Positions 41,811 to 52,800 of a DNA stretch of 64,000 nucleotides are shown piece by piece. A program made the translations under genes and the position numbers. The notes beneath the pieces were generated by a model that saw only the letters and a list, made by a program, of their open reading frames with translations, was not told where the DNA came from and did no database searches. Position 1 is the stretch's first letter. Each line of letters begins with the position of its first letter. This DNA comes from Pararge aegeria (Eukaryota; Arthropoda; Insecta; Lepidoptera; Nymphalidae), in assembly GCF_905163445.1 (NCBI RefSeq), contig NC_053184.1, positions 7,502,001 through 7,566,000 of the forward strand, written 5' to 3'.

Positions 41811-43561
41811 CCTAAATCTGAAATACACTAGGAGAACCTTAATATTCACAAAAAAAAATAGTTGAAGAACAGTGTGGTGGCAATGATTTCTCGCAATTGT
41901 GAGAGTAGTGTGGAGCTCGCATAACAGAAGAGCTGGCGGAGCGGCGTTCCTTCACTCGTTGACCAGGAACAAATTCCTTGGGGAAAAAACCCGCTCGCTC
42001 TGTGCTTTTGCCATCAGGAAATCTCTGAATGACATTGCGATAGTATGATATGCTTTCATTAACAGTGCTATGAATGTCATAGAGCTTACTGTATGCCAGA
42101 CATGTTTATATTCTCATTGGTAAGTCTGTTTCAGCAAGCGTTTCTTTTAGCATTGAAATGGGTATAGTACGGCAGTTTCTGGTTTATATTACTGAAAACT
42201 TTATGAATGTGACTTTTTTTAAACTGAATTTTTTTTAGACCTTCTCCTTTGATGTGATCTTGGAATTATTGGAACGAAGTTCCTTCACGTGGCTTGCGGC
42301 ATAATTACTTGTTGAATTGTCACGTAAGGAAAAAGCGTTATGCCCTCCGATGCAAGTTGTTTGGTTCTTTCTGGCGTAGTTGACATATTAACTTCAAATT
42401 GCACATTCAGAGTTGGGTGCGACAATAAACATAGTACCTATTCCCATGTAGCGAACACCTAAAAACCAACCTGGTTTCTTCAGAATTTTATGATACTGAG
42501 AATTTGGCCCAACCTAAAATCCTGTCTAGGACTTCGTGAATAAGCCGATCCAAAGTATTCATCATTTATGTTTAATAATAATCGTTCGTGTCTAATTTAT
42601 TAAAGGACTTTATAATTTCAAAACAACCTACGTCAGCATTTCAATATTATATCATAAACATGACATACAAGTAAGCTTGTGGCATACACGATCAGTATTG
42701 GCAAAAAGTTGTAGGACACCTAGCCAAGACGTACCGTTGGGACAATCAGATAATGCTCTCACGCACTACCCCATTCATCTTATAGCCTAAGAGCCCTCAG
42801 TAGTAACAAAGAAAGCTTCAGCACTCATCTGATAACGGTATAATATTTTTATTTATAAGGAATATAGGAATAACGTTCGAATATTAACTATTTATGGCGG
42901 ATAAATGAATAATCTATCTAAGTAAACATAAGGAAAATTTAGAATATATTCTGCAGCTCTATGACATTTGGAGGATATGATATATTAGTTGAAGGGTATT
43001 ATGAGGATGATGAAATAAATGTCGATTTGTATACATACAATATTAACCTTTATATCATCCAAGTATAAAAATTTTCCTTTTGTTTACTTAGACAGAATAT
43101 TCATTAATCGTCAAAAATAATTATTAAAAAATAATGTTCGCGTATTTAACCTTTTCATATAGCAATTTAGCTCAATAAACGTTGGGATTCTGTCTCACGT
43201 ACTGTGTACATTATTTTTTTAAACGTTCTTATTACTGTTTTTTTACCATACACCTAAAAAAGTCCGAACTTTATTTATATTTTTTGTTTATTTTATTTTA
43301 CCTTTTAACCCCGTCCGTTCTTAGTTAATGCATATGCTTCAAAAAGAAGCCTCAGAATTAAAGGATTGTTCACCTAGTCGCTGGAATTTCTTATTATATT
43401 ACACAGTCAGTGACTGGTATCATAATGTAATATATATATAGTGTGTACCGTTGTTTTTATTGTTATTTGGACCGTTAATCGAAAAAAGGATTTCATTGCT
43501 TTTATTCTGAAACAACACAAAAAACTTTACAGTCATATTGTCCATAGACTTGACAGTCAAC
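41811..43561. other. No gene seen; 1.7 kb AT-rich
   Basis: 41900..42010 is GC-richer without a recognisable product. Short frames near 43420..43640 lie partly inside the MITE that follows. Confidence 0.4.
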
Positions 43562-43693
43562 CAGTAGCGTGCACTGGATTTCTTACCAGGGTATGCATAC
43601 AGCAAGAAAATTGGATAAAATGGCAAAAATGCTCCTAATAATCAATTTTAGGGTAGGCAGTGTTTTTGTGTATCTATGAAATGCACGCCACTG
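43562..43693 (+). mobile_element. hAT-like MITE (CAGTGGCGTGCA ends)
   Basis: Left end 'cagtagcgtgcactgg', right end 'atgcacgccactg'; inverted apart from one mismatch in the first 12 bases. Flanks are cagtcaac and tagtcaac, seven of eight matching, consistent with an 8-bp target duplication of hAT elements. Relatives: 45476..45679 and 60779..60913. No coding capacity. Confidence 0.75.
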
Positions 43694-44290
43694 TAGTCAA
43701 CAGTAACTCAACATTATAAAATCAAACTAAAACTTATATTTAAGATGAACTTAAGCACAAGCTCTTTCACTATTAAGCATTTATCGCAGAGAGGCGGATG
43801 CTGTCTTCTTGTTATAAAAAAATCTTGATCCGTGGAAAACTGGCGTACCATAGGTTCAGTAATAGTTAGGATTCTACAGGTTTTATCGCAGTAAAGAGCG
43901 GTTTTCTGAATGAGCTTCAATCGTTTCATCATCGATTTTTTACCAGGGTATGCATACAGCAAGAAAATTGGATAAAATGGCAGAAATCCTCCTAATAATC
44001 AATTTTAGGGTAGGCAGTGTTTTTGTGCATCTATGAAGTGCACGCCACTGCTGTCAAGTAACTCAACATCATAAAATCAAACTAAAATTTATATTGAAGA
44101 TGAACTTAAGCACAAGCTCTTTTACTATTAAGCATTTATCGCAGAGAGGCGGATGCTGTCTTCTAGTTATATAAAAATCTTGATCCGTGGAAAACTGGCG
44201 TACCATAGGTTCAGTAATAGTTAGGATTCTACAGGTTTTATCGCAGTAAAGAGCGGTTTTCTGAATGAGCTTCAATCGTTTCATCATAGC
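43577..44290. repeat. Tandem duplication, two copies of a 357-bp unit
   Basis: Unit 1 at 43577..43933 and unit 2 at 43934..44290 are nearly identical apart from scattered substitutions and small indels. The unit starts inside the MITE (after its left end) and includes downstream unique DNA. Both units keep an open minus-strand frame of about 72 codons (MMKRLKLIQKTALYCDK..., ending SFSLIL) with a few changes. No domain recognised; the frame could be an exon piece, an element relic or chance. Confidence 0.92.
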
Positions 44291-44578
44291 CTATGAATGA
44301 AAAGCACTTCTTTTTATAAAATAATTGAATCCTTGAATGCTCGTCACGCTACGTTTTCGCCATATATGAACAGTGTTAATTGTCGGGTGTTTTATATCGA
44401 AAACTATTTATGCACTTGACTTGTCGTCTCGCTTGCATGCAAATATATTATACTTACAAGCAACGGTTGTATTGTTGTTAATTTAACTGTATTACTTTTT
44501 ATAACCTTAAAGTTAAACATATAGCCATCAAATCAACAAAAAGGGTGTAAAACTTAATAACAAAAAAGACAATCCCTA

Positions 44579-44943
44579 TCCCGACATAATATTATAAATG
44601 TCAATGTAAGTTTGTTTGTTACGCTTTCACGCAAAAACTACTTAACCGATCCTCATGAAACTTGGTACACATATTCTTGGAAGTGTTAGAAGTAACATAA
44701 CTCCGACAAATTATAACCGATTTAAATAAATATTTTTGTACTATAGAGGTTATAATATGTGTTTAATTTTGCCCAAACTGTGGTTGGAGATAGAGGACAG
44801 AACTCCTTAGCGGACAGCGGCAAACCCCTCATTTAAGGCTCAGCGATACTGAATACTTTAATTTTTTTTTTGGTCAGCCACTAAATTTAATGCCACATCA
44901 AAAAATAAAATCAAACGCAGACGAAGTCGCGGGCAACAGCTAG
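44579..44943 (+). mobile_element. Non-autonomous Helitron-like element, complete
   Basis: TC start after A (44579), 5' region 'acataatattataaatgtca', internal 'aaaaactacttaaccgatcc', then the hairpin 'gcagacgaagtcgcg' and CTAG (44940..44943) before T. 365 bp, no coding. The 3' end matches the copies at 12471 and 30682; the interior is different, so it belongs to another subfamily. Confidence 0.75.
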
Positions 44944-45200
44944 TAAGTAATACCCTAACCCTTCTCATTCCGAGAAGAGACTCGTACCCTATAGTAGACT
45001 GGTAATGAGTTTTTAATGTTGACCTCGAGAAAGAGAAAATAATTTACACAAAAATAATTCTTTTAAGAGTAGTATTACAACCCCTGTGTCAGAAGACTCC
45101 GCTCTTCCATTACAATTAAAATAAACTGATTATAAAAATTTATTTTATATACAAAATAAATATAAAATATAATATAAAATAAAAATTTATTTGATATATT

Positions 45201-45210
45201 GTGTGTGTGT

Positions 45211-45251
<41 letters not shown>

Positions 45252-45299
45252 TGTGTGTGTGTGTGGGTGTGTGTGTGTGTGGATGTGTGTGTGTGGGTG
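45201..45299. repeat. (GT)n microsatellite
   Basis: About 100 bp of GT repeats with a few TC, GGGT and GGAT interruptions. A minus-strand His/Thr frame across it is an artefact. Confidence 0.97.
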
Positions 45300-45475
45300 C
45301 TCATGGTTTGTGTAAGACAGAATTTGTAAAAATCCACAACTGATAAATTAATTTTACTTCAAACGTTCTAATAAAGATCTCTATCCACCTCATCATAATT
45401 TAGTGATAAAAGGTAGGTACTTATTTAAAATGTAATCACGTTACATATATCTGTTAATCACATTATACATATAGT

Positions 45476-45679
45476 CAGTGGCGTGCATAGATGGTATGCA
45501 CAGGGTATGCAGATGATATAAAAGGAAGAAAATCTCCAGTACGAGTTATAAATACTTAAGGGTAGGCTTTTTATAACTCTTACAATGCCTATCCTTAAGT
45601 TTTGTATAACTCGCACTGGAGATTTTCTTCACTTTATATCATCTGCATACCCTGTGCATACCCTCTATGCACGCCACTG
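45476..45679. mobile_element. hAT-like MITE with long inverted repeats and perfect 8-bp target duplication
   Basis: Ends 'cagtggcgtgcatag' and 'ctatgcacgccactg'. The two arms of about 85 to 90 bp are near reverse complements (agaaaatctccagt / actggagattttct). The flanking octamer catatagt is present at 45468..45475 and 45680..45687. 204 bp with no coding capacity. Its 3' end resembles the other two MITEs here. Confidence 0.93.
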
Positions 45680-45687
45680 CATATAGT

Positions 45688-47027
45688 TTGATTGCGACGA
45701 GTATTGTTTCAGCGCAAAGGCCGTTTTGGTTTTAAGTGAATTAGCCGCACAATATTTACTCGACCAGTTGTTAATATTTTACCTAACAAAGTAGATACAA
45801 AAACTGCTAAGCTTATTATTATTAATAAACAAAGCACACCTAGCTATCTACACTTTCGTCATCATCATTACTTATAATTAATGTAGGTATAAAATACTCT
45901 CCCCAAGTATTATATTTGATGGTAGGTAAACCATCCAACGCATCGCCTACAAGATTGATGGCATAATAAAATAAAGTTTTTATAAAGGTATATTATAGGC
46001 TATTATTACCTCATAATCTAAAATTTGAAATTTTATCTTTTGAAAGGTTGTACATAGATAAACTATCTATGGACACACGATGGCTCTGATTAGCCGGTCG
46101 ACTTTTTTACGTTCCCGCCAGACACGGGATTTGTATTTATTAAATAAAGATAGATACGGGTATTAAACAGTTTTCCAAAGATAAGATTAAGTAACGAACC
46201 TCATATCCAATTATCTTAATTACTGATGTTTTATAAATAAGATGTAAAAATGCCGACAATCAATCAGGCCTAATTTAAAAGTTCACAGGATAGCTATAAA
46301 CTAAAGATTTTATTCAATTCAAGTCACGAGCGTTCCTCAATTGTACCTGGATTACTCATTACAGGACCTATCTCTCTAATCGACAAAATCAGGATTAAAT
46401 AATCTAAGGTTTTTAAGATTTTTAAATTGTATTCCTTTCATATTTTTTAGATCATTTAAAATACTTTACTACTTTTTAACGTGTGCATTGAGATGGGTTT
46501 TACCTGAATTAAACATAAATTATTATTACTGCTGACCTGCGCAACTTCGTCTGCACCGAATCTGTTATTAGAGGTTTTAATATCTTAAAAAACCTAGAAA
46601 CGAATTGCAGCGCTACCTACCAGGACCAGTTTTATTTCCAAACTACGAGTAGGTACATATGTTATTCGCGGCTGGGCGGCCCGCAGCATTTTTCTTGCTT
46701 TTTGCGTTTCTATACCCGTCGCAACTTTTAAGCGATAGGTTCAATTTGAATAATTTAAAAAGGAATTTGCAGGTACCGTAACGCTAACTCGCATGTCTTT
46801 GTCGGTATCGGTAAGATACCAGAACAGAGAAAAATCTGAAAATATAAATCCCCAAATTGCCCTTTTGGGGATCAAATCCTGGACTTCCTCCTTAAAACCT
46901 ATACGCTAGGGAGCACGTCATTAAGAAAATAGGCATAAGGCATAACATTGTTACAACGGATAAGACAATACCTACTGACTGGTCACGGATCGCTTATTGT
47001 ATTCAGTTAAATCGTACTTTCAAATCA
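45688..47027. other. No gene seen; possible old Helitron and SINE remnants
   Basis: 46527..46560 ('gcgcaacttcgtctgcac') may be a diverged minus-strand Helitron end. 46845..46925 ('gatcaaatcctgg', 'acgctaggg') may be a tRNA-like SINE head. Both are weak. Confidence 0.35.
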
Positions 47028-47108
47028 GAAATGTACGCATCAAAAGTGCCACCTATGGACCTACTTAAATTAAGATATTTTTGACTTTGATTTTGCCTTT
47101 GACTTTGA
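47028..47108 (+). repeat. LINE 3' end (family C) with (TTTGAC) tail
   Basis: 'atgtacgcatcaaaagtgcc', 'acctatggacctactt' and then TTTGAC-type repeats to 47108: reverse of the start of 21717..22140. Confidence 0.75.
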
Positions 47109-47529
47109 AATTATACAAGATTATCTCGCACGCCCGCATGGTGCTATTTTAACTTTTCGCACTTAAAAGTCTGTAGTTTTTGTTGTTCGATGTACTTTTT
47201 CAAACGCATTATATGGCTCAGGATTAAAAAGTCTCACGCCAATTTTTTTCTCACACGTTTTACTCTGGTACGTCTCGAATTCATTTTATTTAATAAATAT
47301 TTTGACACATCCCACCGAGGTCCTGCTGTTATCTTTAGTCGTCTTTAAATAATAATAAGTGTCAACTGTATCTTGTATCTATGGGGTCCATCGACTAATC
47401 TTATCTCCTTGTGTCCTGTAGGTGGTGTCGGATAGGGTTGTTTTGATGGCTTATTTTTTATACTTATAAATTGATATCTTCGAAAAAGTATTGTTTCGGG
47501 TTTTCTTGCATTAGCGAAATAAGTTCATG
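47109..47529. other. No gene seen
   Basis: AT-rich spacer; nothing recognised. Confidence 0.4.
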
Positions 47530-47716
47530 ATAAACCCATTAACAGCCTTCGACCCATTACAGCACAGGAGTCTCCTCTGAGGATGAGAAGGTCTACATGT
47601 CTAGGGCAAATGCGGATTGCATACTTCACACGCCTTCTTTTATTAACAATATTATGGAGAACTCTAAGGCTTGCAGGTTTTTTCACGTTGTTTTCCTTGA
47701 CCGCTAATGCAGTATA
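47530..47716 (-). repeat. Family B SINE, tail and body only
   Basis: 'taaacccattaacagccttc', 'cattacagcacaggagtctc', 'ctagggcaaatgcggattgc' and 'gttttccttgaccgctaatg'. The head that should follow is replaced by Helitron-like DNA from about 47722. Confidence 0.75.
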
Positions 47717-47721
47717 GAGTA

Positions 47722-48106
47722 AAGCAATATAGATAGCATTTTTGGTTTGTTTGTTTGTACGGAATAGACTCTGAAAGAACGGGACTGATTTAAAAAAAAA
47801 TGAGTTTTATTTAATTCCGATTAATTCCTTTTTTAATTAATTCCGATCGGATATTTAATTTATAAGTTATCTGAAGTTTGTGAAATTGAAGGATTAAACC
47901 AAAACGCAACAGTTTTCTTTCGATAAAAAAGTTCTTTTTAAAAACTACATCCGATTTTTTTTCACAAGAATACGCAATTTAAAAGTAGCAGCAGAACTAC
48001 ATCTTAATTAAATATCACATATCTCTCAAAAAAACTGATCCTACTCGTACTTTGGATGGGATTTAAAAACAAAAACAAACGCAGATGAAGTCGCGGGCAA
48101 CAGCTA
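47722..48106 (+). mobile_element. Helitron-like element, diverged
   Basis: The 3' end 'gcagatgaagtcgcgggcaa' then cagctat (CTAT instead of CTAG). The 5' side has 'ggtttgtttgtttgtacgga', as in related elements. The left boundary is approximate. Confidence 0.55.
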
Positions 48107-48612
48107 TTCAACTATACTATGCATGTTTACTAAATATAAACCTTTCTGTTAGATCATTATATCTGTTGATGAAAACTGCTTTAAAATCCATTCTGTAGTT
48201 TAAAATATTTAAGATTACAGACAGCAGAAGCGTTTATTTTATACTGAAAGAAAGATAAAATGTACGTTAAAAAAAGTTATTAACCCCTTGTTAATAACTT
48301 TCACTTAACGACAATACGAAAGTGAAACATAATTACATATTTGGAGACACAATATTTGTTTCCTTAGGAAAGGGTTCATTCCATCGTGTAACTCGAAACT
48401 CCTTTTCCTGAAGCCACTGAGTAGGGGTCGAAAGTCAGGTCTTTATTGACATCCGTCCAAATAATGTTGTTTGATTTTAACGTTTTCAAATGGCTACCGA
48501 TTGTTTATTGGGATACCAAACTTCCCATGACATGTTTAAATGTGACCTAATTAAATAACAATCCATTAATACGTGGTGCTTTATTAGTACTGATTCCGTT
48601 TTTATTATTTAA
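48107..48612. other. No gene seen
   Basis: AT-rich. A 14-bp inverted repeat around 48270..48310 (aaaaagttattaac / gttaataacttt). Confidence 0.4.
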
Positions 48613-48778
48613 CTAGCTGTCGCCCGCGTACTTCGTACGCGTTTATTACGGTTTTTGCGTACTCTCCGTCCTTTTAATTAACGGTACCTTCTAGAAAAGT
48701 CAATTTGATTGATTGCGTAGTTAAGACGTGAAGAAAGGACAATCATACACACTTTCGCATTTATGATATTAGTTAAGA
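48613..48778 (-). mobile_element. Short Helitron-like element with perfect 3' hairpin
   Basis: In element orientation it starts TC (48778), has 'taatatcataaatgcgaaag' near the 5' end, and ends with a perfect 6-bp hairpin gcgtac-gaa-gtacgc followed by 'gggcgacag' and CTAG before T. 166 bp, no coding. Confidence 0.75.
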
Positions 48779-48985
48779 TTATAATAGTATAATTTTTCAC
48801 AGAAAACTATTACTATATACTACTTTCGGTAACAAACCATTAAAGGTTGTCAGATTATACTTTTATTAAAACTATATATAACACATAATAATAATTACAA
48901 ACTAAAATTAATATTTACATAAAACATAAGCCGTCTGACTGTTCACTTATGGGCATGGTACCCAAAATGCTGGAACTACTAGCTT

Positions 48986-49268
48986 GACAGCCGACTGCCG
49001 CAGTGGGCAGGGACCCTGCTTTCTGAGTCCATGGCCGTGGGTTCGACTCCCACAACTGGAACATGTTCGTGTGATGAACATGAATGTTTTTCAGTGTCTG
49101 AGTGTTTATCTGTAAGTATATTATAAGTATTTATGCATATCATTTATAAAAATATTCAACAGTCATCTTAGTACCCATAACTCAAGCTACGCTTACCTTG
49201 GGGCTAGATGGCGATGTGTGTATTGTCGTAGTATAATTATTTATTTATTCATTTATTTGTTATTTATT
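48986..49268 (+). repeat. tRNA-derived SINE (family A), full length
   Basis: Box A in 'gactgccgcagtgggcaggg', box B in 'gggttcgactcccacaac', body (tgtttttcagtgtctgagtg) and tail 'ttggggctagatggcgatgt', then ATTT repeats. Confidence 0.92.
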
Positions 49269-49377
49269 ACTATTGCCCCTGTTGGACTTTCTTAAAACTT
49301 CTAATTTAACTGAATATTTTAAAGAATCTTACTTCAAATCTGCAGTTAAAACGAATTATACTATTTAAAAATTCTTA

Positions 49378-49720
49378 GCCGTTTGGTGACGGTCGATCAG
49401 AATACAGTTATCACCACTCCTTTTCTTCCCGCGGGTGTCGTACGAGGCGACTAAGGGAATATAACGGAGAACGGGCAGCAGCGTACTCCGTGCTACTACT
49501 ACCATCTATAATCCTCCTGACACAGAGATATTTTGATGCTTACTAGAAGGTCTTCACAACATGTATCATTTAAAATGTGAGAAACGAAATAAACGATTTT
49601 TTTTTATCACCAACCCGTCTGCCCAGCGTGGTGATAATGGCCCAATCCTCCCGTCGCGTTGGGAGAGGCCTTTAGTCCAGCAGTGGACTGGAGCAGTCTG
49701 TTGATGTGTATCAACACATT
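49378..49720 (+). repeat. RTE-like LINE 3' end, best preserved copy
   Basis: 'ggtgacggtcgatcagaata', 'ttatcaccactccttttctt', 'cgcgggtgtcgtacgaggcg', 'actaagggaatataacggag', 'acgggcagcagcg', 'gctactactaccatc'; an insert at about 49510..49600; then 'acccgtctgcccagcgtggt' and 'gggagaggcctttagtccag', 'cagtggactgg'. RTE-like elements end in such a segment before a TGATGA tail. Confidence 0.75.
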
Positions 49721-49774
49721 AAAACATACTTAAATGATTATACTTACGAGTACTTACGAGGTATTAAAAGGGAG

Positions 49775-49885
49775 TTAAGAAAATTGGCCCACCAAACCGC
49801 ATTGGCGTGCGTGGTGGATCTATACCAGAAAAATGTTTCTCCTAAAAAATAGAAGACCTGTGTCTAGCAATGGGTCGGAAAATAT
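49775..49885 (+). repeat. RTE-like LINE 3' end scrap
   Basis: 'ggcccaccaaaccgcattgg', 'cgtgcgtggtgga' and 'agacctgtgtctagcaatgg', a diverged relative of 22640..22760. Confidence 0.5.
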
Positions 49886-52800
49886 TTATTTTTAATATTT
49901 TCATGTGTTCGTTAAATATTAGTATTTGGAATCATAGGCATAAAGTATTATAGTGTATTTTTGACAAATGTTTGATGAGTCTTCGGTAAATTCGAACAAT
50001 TTCTTTTCCTTGCGTTGATCTGCGAATTAAATTATTTTGTTAACTCGATAAAAAATAACATAAATCAAACCCGGTTAGTATTACAATTTATTAAATGCTA
50101 CGTATCTTGATAAGTCAAGTTTATTATCATAGCCATATCGCACATAACAGGGATACAAATGTGAAGAAAAATATAAAATTATCTTCACAGTGATTTACGA
50201 TGTACGAAACAATCACATTATTTATTAATCTTGAAATATGGGAGATGTAACATTCATTCGTTTTATCTTATTCCTTTTTTACTGGTTTGGTTACCTTTGG
50301 CTAGACTCTTGGTAAGTAGTATTTGAATGAAGTTTTGAGTATGAGTAGTAGATATTTTTTTAAACCGGCAAAGTGCGAGTTAGGCCCTACCTAGGTACAC
50401 AAGGCTGCGCAAATCTTCAATACTAATATACCACGAAAATAAAGCTTGATTTTCTGTACTCCGCGAAAAGCAGGAGAATCTGTATGGTGTTATTTATCCT
50501 TATTGTCCACACCAAACAGATCTTCGGCAATGTACCCTCTACGCACGTATATAATCCGGAACCGGAGCATTATTCAATGAATAATTCTTAAGAGTTACAC
50601 ATAACAATTATTCATTGTAAAGTCAACATCGCCTGATGATGATATATGCTATATCATGGATTAGTGCACTGTCCGTACAAACGCTATTGAATCGCAATAC
50701 GCGAGTTGTCTATTCGGCCACTACAGGCGTACCGTAGGTACACGTACAGGACTAATATTAAAACATCAAAGAAGCTTCACTTTAGTGGAGTTAGTGACTT
50801 ACTAATTATTTTACCTCTAATGTTCTATAGTAGTAATAGTCTAATGTGAAATATCCAATGTCACGTGACTATAAATATTCAAACAAAAAAACTGAAATGT
50901 CATTGCGCAAGCTAATAATAAGGTCCATTCACACTCGCCCGGTAGATATTTTTTCAATGTCAAGACGGGACAGGCATGCAATTTTGTAGAAAAAACGGCA
51001 AAATCAATAATAGCTGTGCACGTGTTGCCGATGGATTATAGATTACGTTCCCGAAGATTTTCTCAGCATTTCATGCGTCTTCGTGTCAGGTACCTACGCT
51101 CGAATGGATAGGGAATCCGTTGAGTTGCAATTTGGTATAATACATACAATATTTTTAGTCTCATTAAAATAATAACTCCTGAATTAGCGGCGAACTGCTT
51201 CATCTTATGATTTCCACAGATTTGTTCCAATGGCTGACCAATCATAAAACTTTTTATCCCCAGTTTCTGAAAGATTAACAATCAACAAATTAACAATTTT
51301 CTAGCATCCAATATAATTTTTAGGGGAATAAGAAAAATATTCAAAAATAACTAAAACCTGATCCTCCAGATAAGTGTTGAATTATTTTCTTATTTTATTT
51401 TTGCATCGACTATTCCCTATTATATTACGAGTAAGTCTGTTTCGTTATTTAGATAGATCGAGAGGCTATTTTAAATACTTCAATTGGATATATCAACCCG
51501 TCAGAAACCACTTGTTTAGACGCAAATACAAACAATATTGGTTGATTTTATTACTGTACGGTTCTTGGATACCTATCCAAATAGCTAGATGTTTTTAGCT
51601 TGGAGTCAGTTTAAGTCATCATTAATCGTAATTTTTATGAATCTTTATAATAATAATCTACTAAAATTGTTTATAATAGCTATAAAATTGAAAACTGTTA
51701 AAGATTTAGAAAAGATAAAAGTACCTACCTCGGTAAATTTTATGTGAATAAAAGTAATTAAAGAATAATGACAGTTTAGTGTGCCAATATGTTAAGTTAA
51801 TAAAAGTTAAATTACCTCAGAAATGTATTTAGTTTACGCATAAATATTTTATTAAAATCCCATTATCTGAATTGATCTAAATAGCTTTCATATTTATTTA
51901 TTTTATAGAACTGCTGAATCCCAATAATCACTCTTATATTGCTAATGCCGTGACAAATATTATGTAATAAGGTTATTAATTGTGGTGGGCGGATTTTGAT
52001 TAAATACCAATAATATATTACATATTGTATTTGATGATAACGGCTCCATGTCATGACTTGTTCTACAGGATTCCCGAGCTTTACAAACCAATTCTATACA
52101 ATTATAACGGCCAAAATTGTAACTGTCCTTAACAAAACTGCGATGTTGTGTCTTTAACGAAAATAGTACAAAAGCAGGTAATTTTATAAGAAGACGGTGT
52201 CTTTTACATTGATTATAAAAAAAGGAATTTCATCGAGATATAAAGCCGAGATAGCAATAATAAATAGGTCAGCAATATTCAACTAATTCATGTTATTAGG
52301 CTTTCGGCGGAGAGTACTTAACGGTTATTTATTGTTTTATAATCAATTGATATACACATTCAAAGGCATTCAGAAGATAAGAAAAGGGTATCTACATTAA
52401 AATAATGATCAAAATAGACGAATGACTTAGTATTATTTATGATCAGTATATAATAACATATACCAATGTAAAAAAGATAAGGAGTTTTTATGTTTTCAAA
52501 CGTAGGTACCTGCAGCTACAGCAGCAATGGTACAGAACAAAATATTGAAAAGCATTGTAACAACCATATTTAACTTAAAGTCTCACGGACTTTTTTACTA
52601 GCACATATGTAATGAACATAAACACCAAGCAATAAGTAAGTTTTATCATAAAGAAAACGCTTTTTCGTTGTTAAACGCGTAGTACAAACCTTATAAATGG
52701 CTTATAGAAGAGCTAACGACATCCCACATATTCCGAAACTCTGCAAAGTACCAGTTAAAAATAAATTCCATAATAAAAAGAGCGCAACGTAAAAACTTTA

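Noticed and set aside
45140..45337. His/Thr-rich protein frame (minus)
   Set aside because: It is the (GT)n microsatellite read in one frame.
51374..51598. 74-codon membrane-like frame
   Set aside because: Hydrophobic because AT-rich; no start context, splice sites or homologous motif that I can see.
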